The translations under genes and the position numbers were made by a program. A model generated the notes under the pieces. It was not told where the DNA came from. It did not search any database and saw nothing but the letters and a program-made list of their open reading frames with translations. From Natronohydrobacter thiooxidans (lineage in GTDB: Bacteria > Pseudomonadota > Alphaproteobacteria > Rhodobacterales > Rhodobacteraceae), in the NCBI RefSeq assembly GCF_001884735.1, contig NZ_MJAP01000003.1, positions 1 to 64,000 on the forward strand: a stretch of 64,000 nucleotides of DNA, given 5' to 3'. Numbering within the stretch: position 1 is the first letter of the stretch; each line of letters starts with the position of its first letter. Of the stretch, positions 17,205 through 24,971 are shown one piece after another.

Positions 17205-17468
17205 TCAGCGACAATCAACACGACTGGCATCGCTAGTCGATCCTTCATCAACCAACGCATTCACACCTGCGGCTTTCAGGCTCAGCGCGGGATACTCACC
17301 GAGCGTCACCCAGCCGCGCGCCTTGCTCCCCTGTGCCCGGGCGATCTGCGCCTGAAACCTTTTTGCGCCATTGGGGAACCGGCGCAGATAAAGCCCGCCC
17401 CTGTCACTAAGCCGCTCCTTCTCCACGCCGAAACGGGCGGCTTCGATCTGTTTCACTGGGATTGGCAT
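17205..17468 (-). pseudogene. Truncated tyrosine integrase (arm-binding domain only)
   Basis: From MPIPVKQIEAARFG, about 70 residues match the N-terminal DUF4102 arm-type DNA-binding domain of tyrosine recombinases (LSDRGGLYLRRFPNGAKRF, GWVTLGEYPALSLKAA). The core-binding and catalytic domains are missing and the frame ends in about 18 unrelated residues. It marks the right side of an accessory block that may have been an integrative element. Confidence 0.75.
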
Positions 17469-17626
17469 CGCAGCGCTCTCCTGTGCCACCGCGATGCAGA
17501 AAGGGTATCAAATGGCTATGGGTTGAACGAACACGCCCCGAGGCATTCTGCGCCCTCGTGGGAAATTTTATCGAACATTCCCAATGAGATGCCTGATCCC
17601 TCTGAAGCACTGTGAACCCTTCTGGT

Positions 17627-17657
17627 CCGTCGCCTCGCATTTCACCCCCATCCGCCA
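17627..17657. other. Possible attachment-site remnant (tRNA-Ser-like)
   Basis: On the minus strand this reads TGGCGGATGGGGGTGAAATG, resembling the reverse of a serine tRNA 3' arm (TGGCGGAGGGGGTGGGATTC). It reads in the same direction as the tRNA-like end near 5.47 kb and lies 160 bases beyond the truncated integrase. The similarity is imperfect, so the call is tentative. Confidence 0.3.
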
Positions 17658-17725
17658 CATTCCCCACTCGCACCGGGATCGGTTACCCGCCACACAGGGC
17701 GCAACGGGCAGGGAACTCACGGATC

Positions 17726-18448
17726 CTAGCGCGGAATTGACCCGGACACTTGCGCCCAGTTCGCCTGAACGATCATCGCGCCATTGCCGATCCGCGCCTG
17801 AGGCGCAAGGATCAGCACGCAGGTCGATGGCAGACCATCACGCGGAATCGTGGAAATCCGCAGACGCTCCAGCGTCAGATCGGCGGAAACCGAAGCATCC
17901 TGCACGACGCCCAGACCGACCCCCTGAGGATCAAAGGCAACGAAGCCATTATAGCTTGTACTGTTGCCATCCCGGCGACACCGCACCCGTTTTGCCGCCG
18001 CGAGTTGTGCCGCTGAAATTGCCTCCGTCCTGACACCGTCAATCACATCGCCAGGTCCAGGAGCAGGGCCGGGGCCAGGCCCAGGGCCAGGGCCAGGTGA
18101 CGGCGTGCCGCCGCCTCCCAGGCTCACCTCAGCCTCCAGCAGCGACCCGTCCCCGACCCCCACCGAAGCGTTGAGACCCGACGAACCGCCGACCGATGCG
18201 TCAACGCCTGCAACACTGCCGCCGCCCGCCGTGACGCCCGCGCTGACCCCTGACTCTCCGCCAAGATTGGCATCGACACTAAGGCCACCGCCACTGCCAC
18301 CAATGCCGACACTCACACCATTACTGCCACCAAGATTGAGGTTCAGCGCTGCGGCTGGAAATGCCATGGCAACACCAAGAGACAGCGCAACCGGAGCGAC
18401 AGCGCGGGTAAGAGCGCCTTGTTTGCCAAAGATGAATACAGACCGCAT
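17726..18448 (-). CDS. Secreted glycine-rich protein with PG-repeat linker
   Basis: This 240-residue protein has a signal peptide cleaved near FPAAALN. A glycine/serine/valine-rich region (LNLGGSNGVSVGIGGSG and similar) leads to a (PG)n linker (SPGPGPGPGPGPAPGPG). A C-terminal domain begins at RVRCRRDGN and contains YNGFVAFDPQG. The same architecture and C-terminal domain occur in the protein at 19530-20513, so the two are paralogues. GGAG before the ATG supports the start at 18448. A surface or extracellular role is inferred. I know no precise function. Confidence 0.75.
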   Translation of the reverse strand: MRSVFIFGKQGALTRAVAPVALSLGVAMAFPAAALNLNLGGSNGVSVGIGGSGGGLSVDANLGGESGVSAGVTAGGGSVAGVDASVGGSSGLNASVGVGDGSLLEAEVSLGGGGTPSPGPGPGPGPGPAPGPGDVIDGVRTEAISAAQLAAAKRVRCRRDGNSTSYNGFVAFDPQGVGLGVVQDASVSADLTLERLRISTIPRDGLPSTCVLILAPQARIGNGAMIVQANWAQVSGSIPR

Positions 18449-19121
18449 GTTTGCTCCATTCCCGCCTTGACCGGCTTAATTGACTATAAGCTTACCAGAA
18501 ACCCTATCGCCTTACCTCTGGTTGAACAACAACTTGTTATATCTTTCTGTGAATAAGTCTTGCTTTGTCTCACGGAATTCGGGTCGGCCGCCTGCGGCCC
18601 GCCACGCATACCGGTCATTCGCACTGCTCGGAAACAGTATTGGCGCAGTCCCTCATCGTCGGAAAACCCCGTCCCCGGCCTTTTTGCGACGATACCGGGC
18701 CGGCATGCACGCGCAGCGGCAGAAAATTCATGCCCTGCCATGCGCCGGGATAATTCTCGCAGGACGCGAAAACTACCCCTCCCGGACATCTGGACCCTGT
18801 CGCAGGGCCAGAATCCCAAAAGTCACCGGAACCGGACGCATAGTGGAAAAACCCTGGCAGCCATTGGCCCGCAGAGGCAGAAACCCCGTTCTCCGGTGAT
18901 TTCCCTTCTATCGGCGTCAGACCACAGAATGCCGACCAGCCGATTACCGGCAAGCTGCGGATCATTTCTGCACGATCATGATATTTCCCTCCTGCCGCGC
19001 GACCGCGCATCGGCCGAATGCCTGATCCCGGCAGGTATATGCTCACGCACCGGCAAAGCATGACATGCCGAAGCCGAAGGCGCGCCGCCTGTTCCCGCAG
19101 AAACTGCGCGACAGGTCACAT
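18449..19121. other. Intergenic stretch without a supportable gene
   Basis: About 670 bases. Overlapping open frames exist on both strands but none has a credible start, signal or domain. I see no terminator or RNA gene. Confidence 0.5.
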
Positions 19122-19394
19122 TTATCCCGTGCGATCCTTCCGCGCGATGCCAAGCAGGAAATAACCCGTCATCCCCAGCCCGACCACAAAATAGGTGACG
19201 ATACCAACGATCACACTCTCATTCAGGATACCAAGCGCCAAAGCGAGAACACTCGCAAGGGCCGCTGCAGCAATCAGCACCGCGATAAGCGGTGCTGATG
19301 CCTGCGGAGATCCGGCATCCATGGAACGCTCTTCCGACCTGTAGGGCAGATGCAGCTCATGCGTCGCCTGAAGACTCTCAACTGTATTCTGCAT
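19122..19394 (-). CDS. Small two-helix membrane protein
   Basis: The protein has 90 residues. A polar N-terminus of about 33 residues is followed by two hydrophobic segments (LIAVLIAAAALASVLALALG and VIVGIVTYFVVGLGMTGYFL). A CAGGAGCG eight bases before the ATG supports the start. No family is recognised. It lies between the two glycine-rich protein genes on the same strand and may belong to the same locus. Confidence 0.6.
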   Translation of the reverse strand: MQNTVESLQATHELHLPYRSEERSMDAGSPQASAPLIAVLIAAAALASVLALALGILNESVIVGIVTYFVVGLGMTGYFLLGIARKDRTG

Positions 19395-19529
19395 TATTAT
19401 TCGCTCCTGATATTATCTACAGATCAGACAGGTACGAAGACCCTCCCCACAGGCTGGATCCCGGCTCATTCAAGTAACCCGCGACACCCCGGAACCGCAC
19501 AATGCGGCTCCGGGGCATGCGCGGCATCG

Positions 19530-20513
19530 TCAGCGCAGCTGCTGCGTTACCCGGCTAGTTGCGATGGGAAGCACCACAACGCCGCTCGACGGCGAGACAG
19601 CGATCTGACTGACGTCGGCACAGGCCCGCCCTCCCGACAGGTGATCGGCCACCTGAAACCGGACACGGATAATCCGATTCTGATCATCAACCCAGGCATC
19701 GTGCACATACCCCATAAACCCGCCGGAACTGTCTTGTACCGGCATTCCGTTATAGGCCTGCATATTGCCATCCGAGGCACAACGTGCCCGCCCTGGGATC
19801 TGGCTGACAGCCGCCAGCGGCGGAATTCCCGGCGGGGTTACAGTCGACCCATTGCCGCCATTGCCGCCGCCATTGCCACCGTTACCGCCATTGCCACCAT
19901 TACCGCCATTGCCACCATTGCCACCATTGCCACCGTTACCGCCGTTGCCACCGTTGCCGCCGTTACCGCCGTTGCCACCGTTACCGCCGTTGCCACCACC
20001 ATTACCGCCGCCGCCAACGCCAACCCCGACAAGGCCACCGGAACCGGAACCACCGACACCAACGCCGATCGCGCCGCCCGTGCCCGAACCACCGACACCA
20101 ACGCCAGCAACGCCGCCCGTGCCCGAACCACCAACGCCAACACCCGCGACGCCGCCCGTGCCCGAGCCACCAACGCCAACACCCCCGACGCTGCCCGTCC
20201 CGGAACCACCGACACCAACGCCTGCCGCGCCACCCGTGCCCGAGCCACCGACACCCACGCCAGCAACGTCGCCAGACCCGGAACCACCGACACCGACACC
20301 GGCGACACTACCACTTCCCGATCCGCCGATGCCGATCGAGACGGCGGCATCGCCCGCATCCTGACCGATCCCCACCGAAACAGCGCCACCCAGATTCACC
20401 CCCAGCCCCCCGGCGAATGCCGGGTCAGCGAGAGGAAGAAAATACAATAGCGCCGCAGCAGCCACCGATGTGCTCATGCGTGCGCCACACGCAATATTAT
20501 GATTTTTCTGCAT
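19530..20513 (-). CDS. Secreted glycine-rich repeat protein
   Basis: The protein is 327 residues from the ATG at 20513, which has GGAGA seven bases upstream; an in-frame start at 20630 lacks one. A signal peptide ends near LADPAFAGG. Eight near-identical 13-residue units (GVGVGGSGTGGVA type) follow, then about 50 residues of GGN/GNG triplets. The C-terminal domain from RARCASDGN has YNGMPVQDSSGGFMGYV and VDDQNRIIRVRF, reminiscent of PRC-barrel-like folds, and is shared with the paralogue at 17726-18448. The repeats suggest a flexible extracellular or matrix protein. Repeat number may vary between strains. Confidence 0.75.
   Translation of the reverse strand: MQKNHNIACGARMSTSVAAAALLYFLPLADPAFAGGLGVNLGGAVSVGIGQDAGDAAVSIGIGGSGSGSVAGVGVGGSGSGDVAGVGVGGSGTGGAAGVGVGGSGTGSVGGVGVGGSGTGGVAGVGVGGSGTGGVAGVGVGGSGTGGAIGVGVGGSGSGGLVGVGVGGGGNGGGNGGNGGNGGNGGNGGNGGNGGNGGNGGNGGNGGNGGNGGNGGGNGGNGSTVTPPGIPPLAAVSQIPGRARCASDGNMQAYNGMPVQDSSGGFMGYVHDAWVDDQNRIIRVRFQVADHLSGGRACADVSQIAVSPSSGVVVLPIATSRVTQQLR
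19850..20340 (-). repeat. Coding tandem repeats: GGN triplets and 39-base units
   Basis: Roughly 19850-20016 is a run of GGN codon triplets (9- and 18-base periodicity on the plus strand, CCACCGTTACCG type). Roughly 20026-20340 holds eight 39-base units encoding GVGVGGSGTGGVA variants. Both lie within the glycine-rich protein and are prone to slippage. Confidence 0.8.
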
Positions 20514-21249
20514 TAGAAGTCTCCGTTTGCTACAGGTTCTCAAGGGCGCTACAACTGCCCCTAGGGTGTGGAAGACGCCGGAGCCCTCGCCTGATGAGGG
20601 GCCGGGCAGACAGAAGGTGCTGATGGGCACTTCCTAGATCGCCATCCGTCGCCACCAGCGACCGTCACCGGTCACCTTCGCGTCTCCACCCGGCGATCAT
20701 CTCACCTGCAGCAGGCCGGGCGATATCGTTCCTTGGATGCAGTAGTACCAAGGTATGACGGGGTATTTCGCGTCTTCGCGAGCATTCGTGAACTGCTGCG
20801 CCACAGAATTTCTTCGCAAATAAATATATTTAAAAACAACGATGTAAGAAGAATTTCTGAAAAGCCGCTCCGAATCTCCCGGTTTTTCGGGATCAGAGGT
20901 TGGTCGTAAAGCGGGCTTTTCGTCCCTTCCGGCAATGTGGCCGGGCCGATCCGGCCTGTAATGTCAGCGCAGAGGTCCGCTTCATTCGTGGCTTCGCGAG
21001 TTGCCAGGCTGTATCGTGTCTTACAGGTTCCGCGCAACAGCTTGGCAGCGAGCGAGCGTGGCTGAAGCGCGTCACTTCTGACTCTCTGCATACTTAACGG
21101 ATTCACAGCGCAGCGTCACAGGATGCTTCAGGGGAGAACGGCAATGCCAGGACGATTGCTCGCAGCGCATAGCGCCTCATCCTCGCATCTCGGGCATGAC
21201 AACCCACAGGCTGCGGGTATCGGCATTCTTTCAGAATACGAGGTGCATC
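20514..21249. other. Intergenic stretch upstream of divergent genes
   Basis: About 735 bases between the glycine-rich protein gene (minus) and the receiver-like gene (plus). A low-GC patch around 20810-20870 is the likeliest place for divergent promoters. A 134-residue minus-strand frame at 20702-21106 has no features of a real protein. Confidence 0.4.
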
Positions 21250-21840
21250 ATGCAGCCGAAGCTTGAACTGGTCTATGACGCAAACCAGCCGATCCTGAGA
21301 CCCCCCCTGCCCCCGCGCAGCGTAAGCGTATCGGCGCGCGCGGCCCGGCTTGCCGCAGCCGATCTGGATATCGACAGGCTGGAGATGAAAGTCACCGAGC
21401 GGCTACCCTCCGGCATATTCCAGAGCGCCCGCGTCCTGCTGGTCGGCTTTTCCTCGGTGCATCTTGCCGATATCCGCTCGAAACTGCGTGTCCTGAACGT
21501 GGCAGCGACGGCTGCGGCCATGGATGTCCGGCAGTTGCAGGACGCTTTGGACATGGGCCGCGGCTTTACCCATATCTTCGTCAATCTCGACGCATTCGAG
21601 GATGTGGCCTCCGGCGTCGATGCGCTCATGTCCTGCCGACCCAACGTGCCCGACCGGATCATTGTGGCCTGTTCCGAAATGGTCGGCGGGGATGACTTTG
21701 GCAGCGAACGTTCCATGATCTGCGATGCGACGCTCAAGCTTCCCATCTCGACCCCAAGGCTGGCCAATGGCCTTCTGACCGCGCAGATGAACCATTCCGC
21801 CGCGCGCAAGACCGTCTGTGAGTTTGGCCGCCGCACCTAA
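21250..21840 (+). CDS. Receiver-like protein lacking the usual phosphorylation pocket
   Basis: The protein is 196 residues from the ATG at 21250, after GAGGTG. From about residue 57 the pattern resembles a CheY-type receiver: ARVLLVGFSS (strand 1), FTHIFVNLDAF (strand 3), DRIIVACSEM (strand 4) and ATLKLPIS (strand 5). The acidic pair normally after strand 1 is replaced by GFSS, and the conserved Lys before the cis-Pro is Leu. The domain is therefore probably phosphorylation-independent. The N-terminal 55 residues are unlike known output domains. It may regulate the surrounding surface-protein locus. Confidence 0.5.
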   Translation: MQPKLELVYDANQPILRPPLPPRSVSVSARAARLAAADLDIDRLEMKVTERLPSGIFQSARVLLVGFSSVHLADIRSKLRVLNVAATAAAMDVRQLQDALDMGRGFTHIFVNLDAFEDVASGVDALMSCRPNVPDRIIVACSEMVGGDDFGSERSMICDATLKLPISTPRLANGLLTAQMNHSAARKTVCEFGRRT

Positions 21841-21841
21841 A

Positions 21842-21941
21842 GCAATTTCAGAAAAAGTTGACAGACTTTTTCGGTTCGAAATTGCGACAAAACAAGAGGT
21901 TAAAGCGTTTCGGCGACTCAAGAAAAAGCCGAAACGCTTTA
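21842..21941. repeat. Two tandem palindromes after the receiver-like gene
   Basis: The first (21842-21885) has arms GCAATTTC/GAAATTGC with an inner GAAAAAG/CTTTTTC pair. The second (21902-21941) has arms AAAGCGTTTCGGC/GCCGAAACGCTTT. Neither has a clean T-run, so they may be repetitive extragenic palindromes as well as mRNA 3' stabilisers. The rest of the gap to 22370 has no supportable gene. Confidence 0.6.
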
Positions 21942-22370
21942 GGCTTGCAGCCTGCCCTGTCGGCCCATCTCAGGCGACATCGCCCCGGAGCCATGCCGCC
22001 CTGACGGACGGGCCTCCGGGCTGCAACGCCCCCATCGGCAACTGCTCCCCAGCTTGCACCAACAGGTGATCCGGCGCGCGCGCCTGCCTGCCATGCGCGG
22101 CCAGCACGCGGACCTGCCCTGCATTCGCCCCCCCCACGATCCCCCGATTTTGAGGCCACCGGACAGGTGACGCGACGACAGCCGGACTGCATGCGCGACG
22201 GATTGCCACGCACAGCTCCTGCAACATGCCCGTTTTCGCCAATAATTCCAGCTTTTGTCGTATTTGGACTAGGAGAAGAGTCGCATTTGAACCGGACGAA
22301 AAATTCAATCACGGGGCTATCGTTATTGTAGAAAAATGGACTATCCTCTATTCATGAGCCTTGAAGACAA

Positions 22371-22784
22371 ATGAGCCACATCATGATACTGCAGCGCCTC
22401 AGGCTGTTCACGGAAGCGATTGCGCTGGCCTTGGTCGCATCTGTCATCATTTTACCCGGCCCTGCTGTTGCACAAACACGTCATACGACCGATATTGTCA
22501 TGCTGGCGGCAGATCACCCGGAAACGCGCTATCTCGATGTGATCCTGGCCCTGCGCAATCAAGGCTACAGAATTCTCTCCGTCCGCGAAACGTTTTTGCG
22601 CCGCGTTCTGATCCGTGTCGAGAACCCTGTTCACCTTCGTGAAATTGTCGTGAGTCGCGCGTCTGGCAGTATTTTGCGGGATATCATCGTTGAAGAATAT
22701 ACCAGCGTGCGCCGCTGGACCGATGAGGCGCCGCCTCCGGACATCAATATTCTCGACATTGATCCCGGTTTGTTCGCAAATTAA
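22371..22784 (+). CDS. Small secreted protein of unknown function
   Basis: The protein has 137 residues with a signal peptide (LFTEAIALALVASVIILP, cleavage after AVAQT) and a mature part of about 100 residues. The mature sequence has an alternating beta/alpha pattern (ILALRNQGYRILSVRETFLRRVLIRVEN). No family is recognised. It is followed after 41 bases by a membrane-anchored LuxR-type regulator and is probably in one operon with it, so it may be a periplasmic partner or sensor component. The start could also be the ATG at 22383. Confidence 0.55.
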   Translation: MSHIMILQRLRLFTEAIALALVASVIILPGPAVAQTRHTTDIVMLAADHPETRYLDVILALRNQGYRILSVRETFLRRVLIRVENPVHLREIVVSRASGSILRDIIVEEYTSVRRWTDEAPPPDINILDIDPGLFAN

Positions 22785-22825
22785 AACGTGTAGCGGGTTT
22801 CCTTCAACACTCGAAACAACCGTGA

Positions 22826-23413
22826 ATGGCAAATCATGCAGTCTTCATTATGAATCCACGGAAGAAGAGCGTCTTCGCTCTGCTCTTGATCGCGCTCGTA
22901 ATACAATGCGCCGGCGCTGCTTTCTTCATCCTGAAGATGCTCTCCGACGTTCTGTTTTACCCGTTTCCATTCGTCCCGTGGGAGATGATGGAATTGCTCG
23001 AAATGGTGGCAAGCTTCGGATTGCTGATGGGCGCCGGAACCAGCCTATTGCTGATGATATTCTCTGCGCGCCGGATTGACCGGCTTTCTGACCAGATTGG
23101 CGCGTTAAGCGGAAAGTTTCAGGAATATATCGAGCGCCAGTTCCAGGAATGGAACCTCACGCCCACGGAACGAAGCGTCGCGCTTCTGGTGATCAAGGGG
23201 TTCAGCAATGCAGAAATCGCGCAATTGCGCGGCACGAAAGAGTCCACAATCAAGTCGCAACTGACCTCAATATATTTCAAGACCGGCCTGTCGAGTCGTC
23301 AGCAACTGACAACATATTTTATCGAGGATCTTATATCCACGCTGGAAGCTTGTCCCGAAAAAGCTCTGGAACGGGCATCCGAGGATGCGGGCCGGAAGCA
23401 GGTTCAGGGATAA
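22826..23413 (+). CDS. Membrane-anchored LuxR-type regulator
   Basis: The 195-residue protein has two membrane helices (FALLLIALVIQCAGAAFFIL and an ASFGLLMGAGTSLLLMIF segment). A short coiled region (RIDRLSDQIGALSGKFQEYI) leads to a LuxR/GerE HTH (LTPTERSVALLVIKGFSNAE, then TKESTIKSQLTSIYFKTGL). It has no receiver domain, so it may sense a membrane or periplasmic signal directly. The secreted protein just upstream is a natural partner. Neither ATG (22826 or 22850) has a strong ribosome site, which would fit translational coupling. Confidence 0.8.
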   Translation: MANHAVFIMNPRKKSVFALLLIALVIQCAGAAFFILKMLSDVLFYPFPFVPWEMMELLEMVASFGLLMGAGTSLLLMIFSARRIDRLSDQIGALSGKFQEYIERQFQEWNLTPTERSVALLVIKGFSNAEIAQLRGTKESTIKSQLTSIYFKTGLSSRQQLTTYFIEDLISTLEACPEKALERASEDAGRKQVQG

Positions 23414-23465
23414 TGCCGGGCAAACCGGCTCGGGCCGCGCGCAAGGCTCCGGGCGGGGGCCTCTG

Positions 23466-24875
23466 TCAGCGCCCGGCCTCTGCCCAATAGCCCGCGAAAA
23501 CCTCCTCCAGCGCCGGTTCGCGCGGGGCAACCGGGCGCACGACCCTGGCGCGTTGCAGGAAATGGCGCCAATGCAGATTGTCGTCGATGGAATTTCCGCC
23601 CCAACTGGCGCAGCCCATCGACAACGAGAACGGCAGCCCGTTCTCGAACGATCCCCCGGTAGCGAAACAATGCGCCTGATTGACGATCACCCGACAGCTC
23701 GGCATGGAAAACCCCAGTTGCACCGGCCGCACCGGATCGCGCGTATGCAGCCCCAGCGAATGTCCCGCCCCCTGATGCAGCAGCACCGCTCGGGTGATCT
23801 CGACCGCATGACCATAGTCCCGCGCGCGATACAATGCCACAACCCGGCTCAGCTTCTCGCCCGACAGCGGATGATCCGGCCCGATGCCCTCCGTCTCGAC
23901 AACAACAAAGCGCGTGTCCTGCGGCACCCGGCCCGTCAGCCCCAGCCTGTCGATCAGCACATCCGCATCCCGCGCGATGACCTCGCGGTTCAGATGCCCC
24001 CCCTGCCAGAGCCGCGCCACCACCCCCTCGGCCTGATCCTGGGGCACCAGCGCGCCGCCTTCCGCCGCCAATGCCGCGACAAAATCCGCATAGATACTGT
24101 CCACCACGACCAGCGCATTCTCGGATGAGCACGAGGTCGCATTGTCAAAGCATTTCGACATCGCGATCTTGCGCGCGGCGTCTCTCAGATCGGCGGTTTC
24201 ATCCACGATCACAGTGACATTGCCCGCCCCCACCCCGATCGCAGGCGTCCCGCTCGAATAGGCGCGGCGCACATTGTCCTGACTGCCCGTCACCACCGCC
24301 AGATCGACCAGTTCCAGCAAGCCCTGTGTCGCCGCCTTGCTGCCCGGTGGCGGGATCATCTGCACCAGCGCCTTGTCCTCGCCGATCTTGTCAAATTCCG
24401 CATGGATGAACCCCAGCAGCATCTCGCAACAGGCCACCCCCTTGGGCGAGGGCGACAGGATGATCGCATTGCCGCATTTCAGCGCATTGATCACATTATT
24501 CGCAGGCGTCGCCGCCGGGTTGGTCGAGGGCACAACCGCTCCGATCACCCCCAGCGGGCGCGCGATTTCCGTGACCCCGGTCGCAGGATCATCCGAGAGA
24601 ATACCGTAGGTCTGCACCCCCGCGATATCGCGCATCAGCCCAAGTGTCTTGCGGTGGTTCTTGGTGATCTTGTCCGCGACATTGCCCAGCCCGGTGCTGC
24701 GCACCGCAAGCTCCGCCAGCGCCGCATTGCGTCCCGGCTCCATGATCGCCCAGGCCGCTGCCTGCGCCGCCCGGTCATAGCGCGCCTGACTGCCCGCCGC
24801 CTCAAACGCGGCCTGCGCCTGCCTTGCGCGCAAGACCAGCGCCTCCACCGCATCGCTGTCTCGCGGCAGCATCAT
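23466..24875 (-). CDS. Acylating aldehyde dehydrogenase, SauS-like
   Basis: The protein has 469 residues from the ATG at 24875, with GGAGC six bases upstream. The open frame extends far beyond, across the divergent LacI gene, which is an artefact. It is a CoA-acylating aldehyde dehydrogenase: VPSTNPAATPANNVINALK, the nucleotide-binding VTGSQDNVRRAYSSGTP and the catalytic cysteine in TSCSSENALVV. The closest family I recognise is sulfoacetaldehyde dehydrogenase (SauS) and related EutE/AdhE-type enzymes, so the substrate may be sulfoacetaldehyde or a simple aldehyde. The divergent LacI regulator and a palindrome between them suggest substrate-induced control. Confidence 0.7.
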   Translation of the reverse strand: MMLPRDSDAVEALVLRARQAQAAFEAAGSQARYDRAAQAAAWAIMEPGRNAALAELAVRSTGLGNVADKITKNHRKTLGLMRDIAGVQTYGILSDDPATGVTEIARPLGVIGAVVPSTNPAATPANNVINALKCGNAIILSPSPKGVACCEMLLGFIHAEFDKIGEDKALVQMIPPPGSKAATQGLLELVDLAVVTGSQDNVRRAYSSGTPAIGVGAGNVTVIVDETADLRDAARKIAMSKCFDNATSCSSENALVVVDSIYADFVAALAAEGGALVPQDQAEGVVARLWQGGHLNREVIARDADVLIDRLGLTGRVPQDTRFVVVETEGIGPDHPLSGEKLSRVVALYRARDYGHAVEITRAVLLHQGAGHSLGLHTRDPVRPVQLGFSMPSCRVIVNQAHCFATGGSFENGLPFSLSMGCASWGGNSIDDNLHWRHFLQRARVVRPVAPREPALEEVFAGYWAEAGR

Positions 24876-24921
24876 CGCATCGCTCCGTATCGGCCAGTTT
24901 ACAAACCCAACCCTATGTGAT

Positions 24922-24945
24922 GAAAACAGCATTGCAAATGTTTTC
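24922..24945. promoter_or_regulatory. Probable LacI-type operator
   Basis: A 24-base inverted repeat with outer arms GAAAACA and TGTTTTC lies between the divergent dehydrogenase and LacI genes. It is well placed to control both. Confidence 0.55.
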
Positions 24946-24971
24946 ATTTTTCGCCGCCGGATGACAAAATA

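Noticed and set aside
19850..20340. Short regular repeats that might suggest a CRISPR array
   Set aside because: The repeats are in frame within a secreted protein, with no unique spacers of uniform length and no cas genes.
20702..21106. 134-codon minus-strand frame
   Set aside because: It has mixed composition, covers a low-GC probable promoter region and has no recognisable feature.
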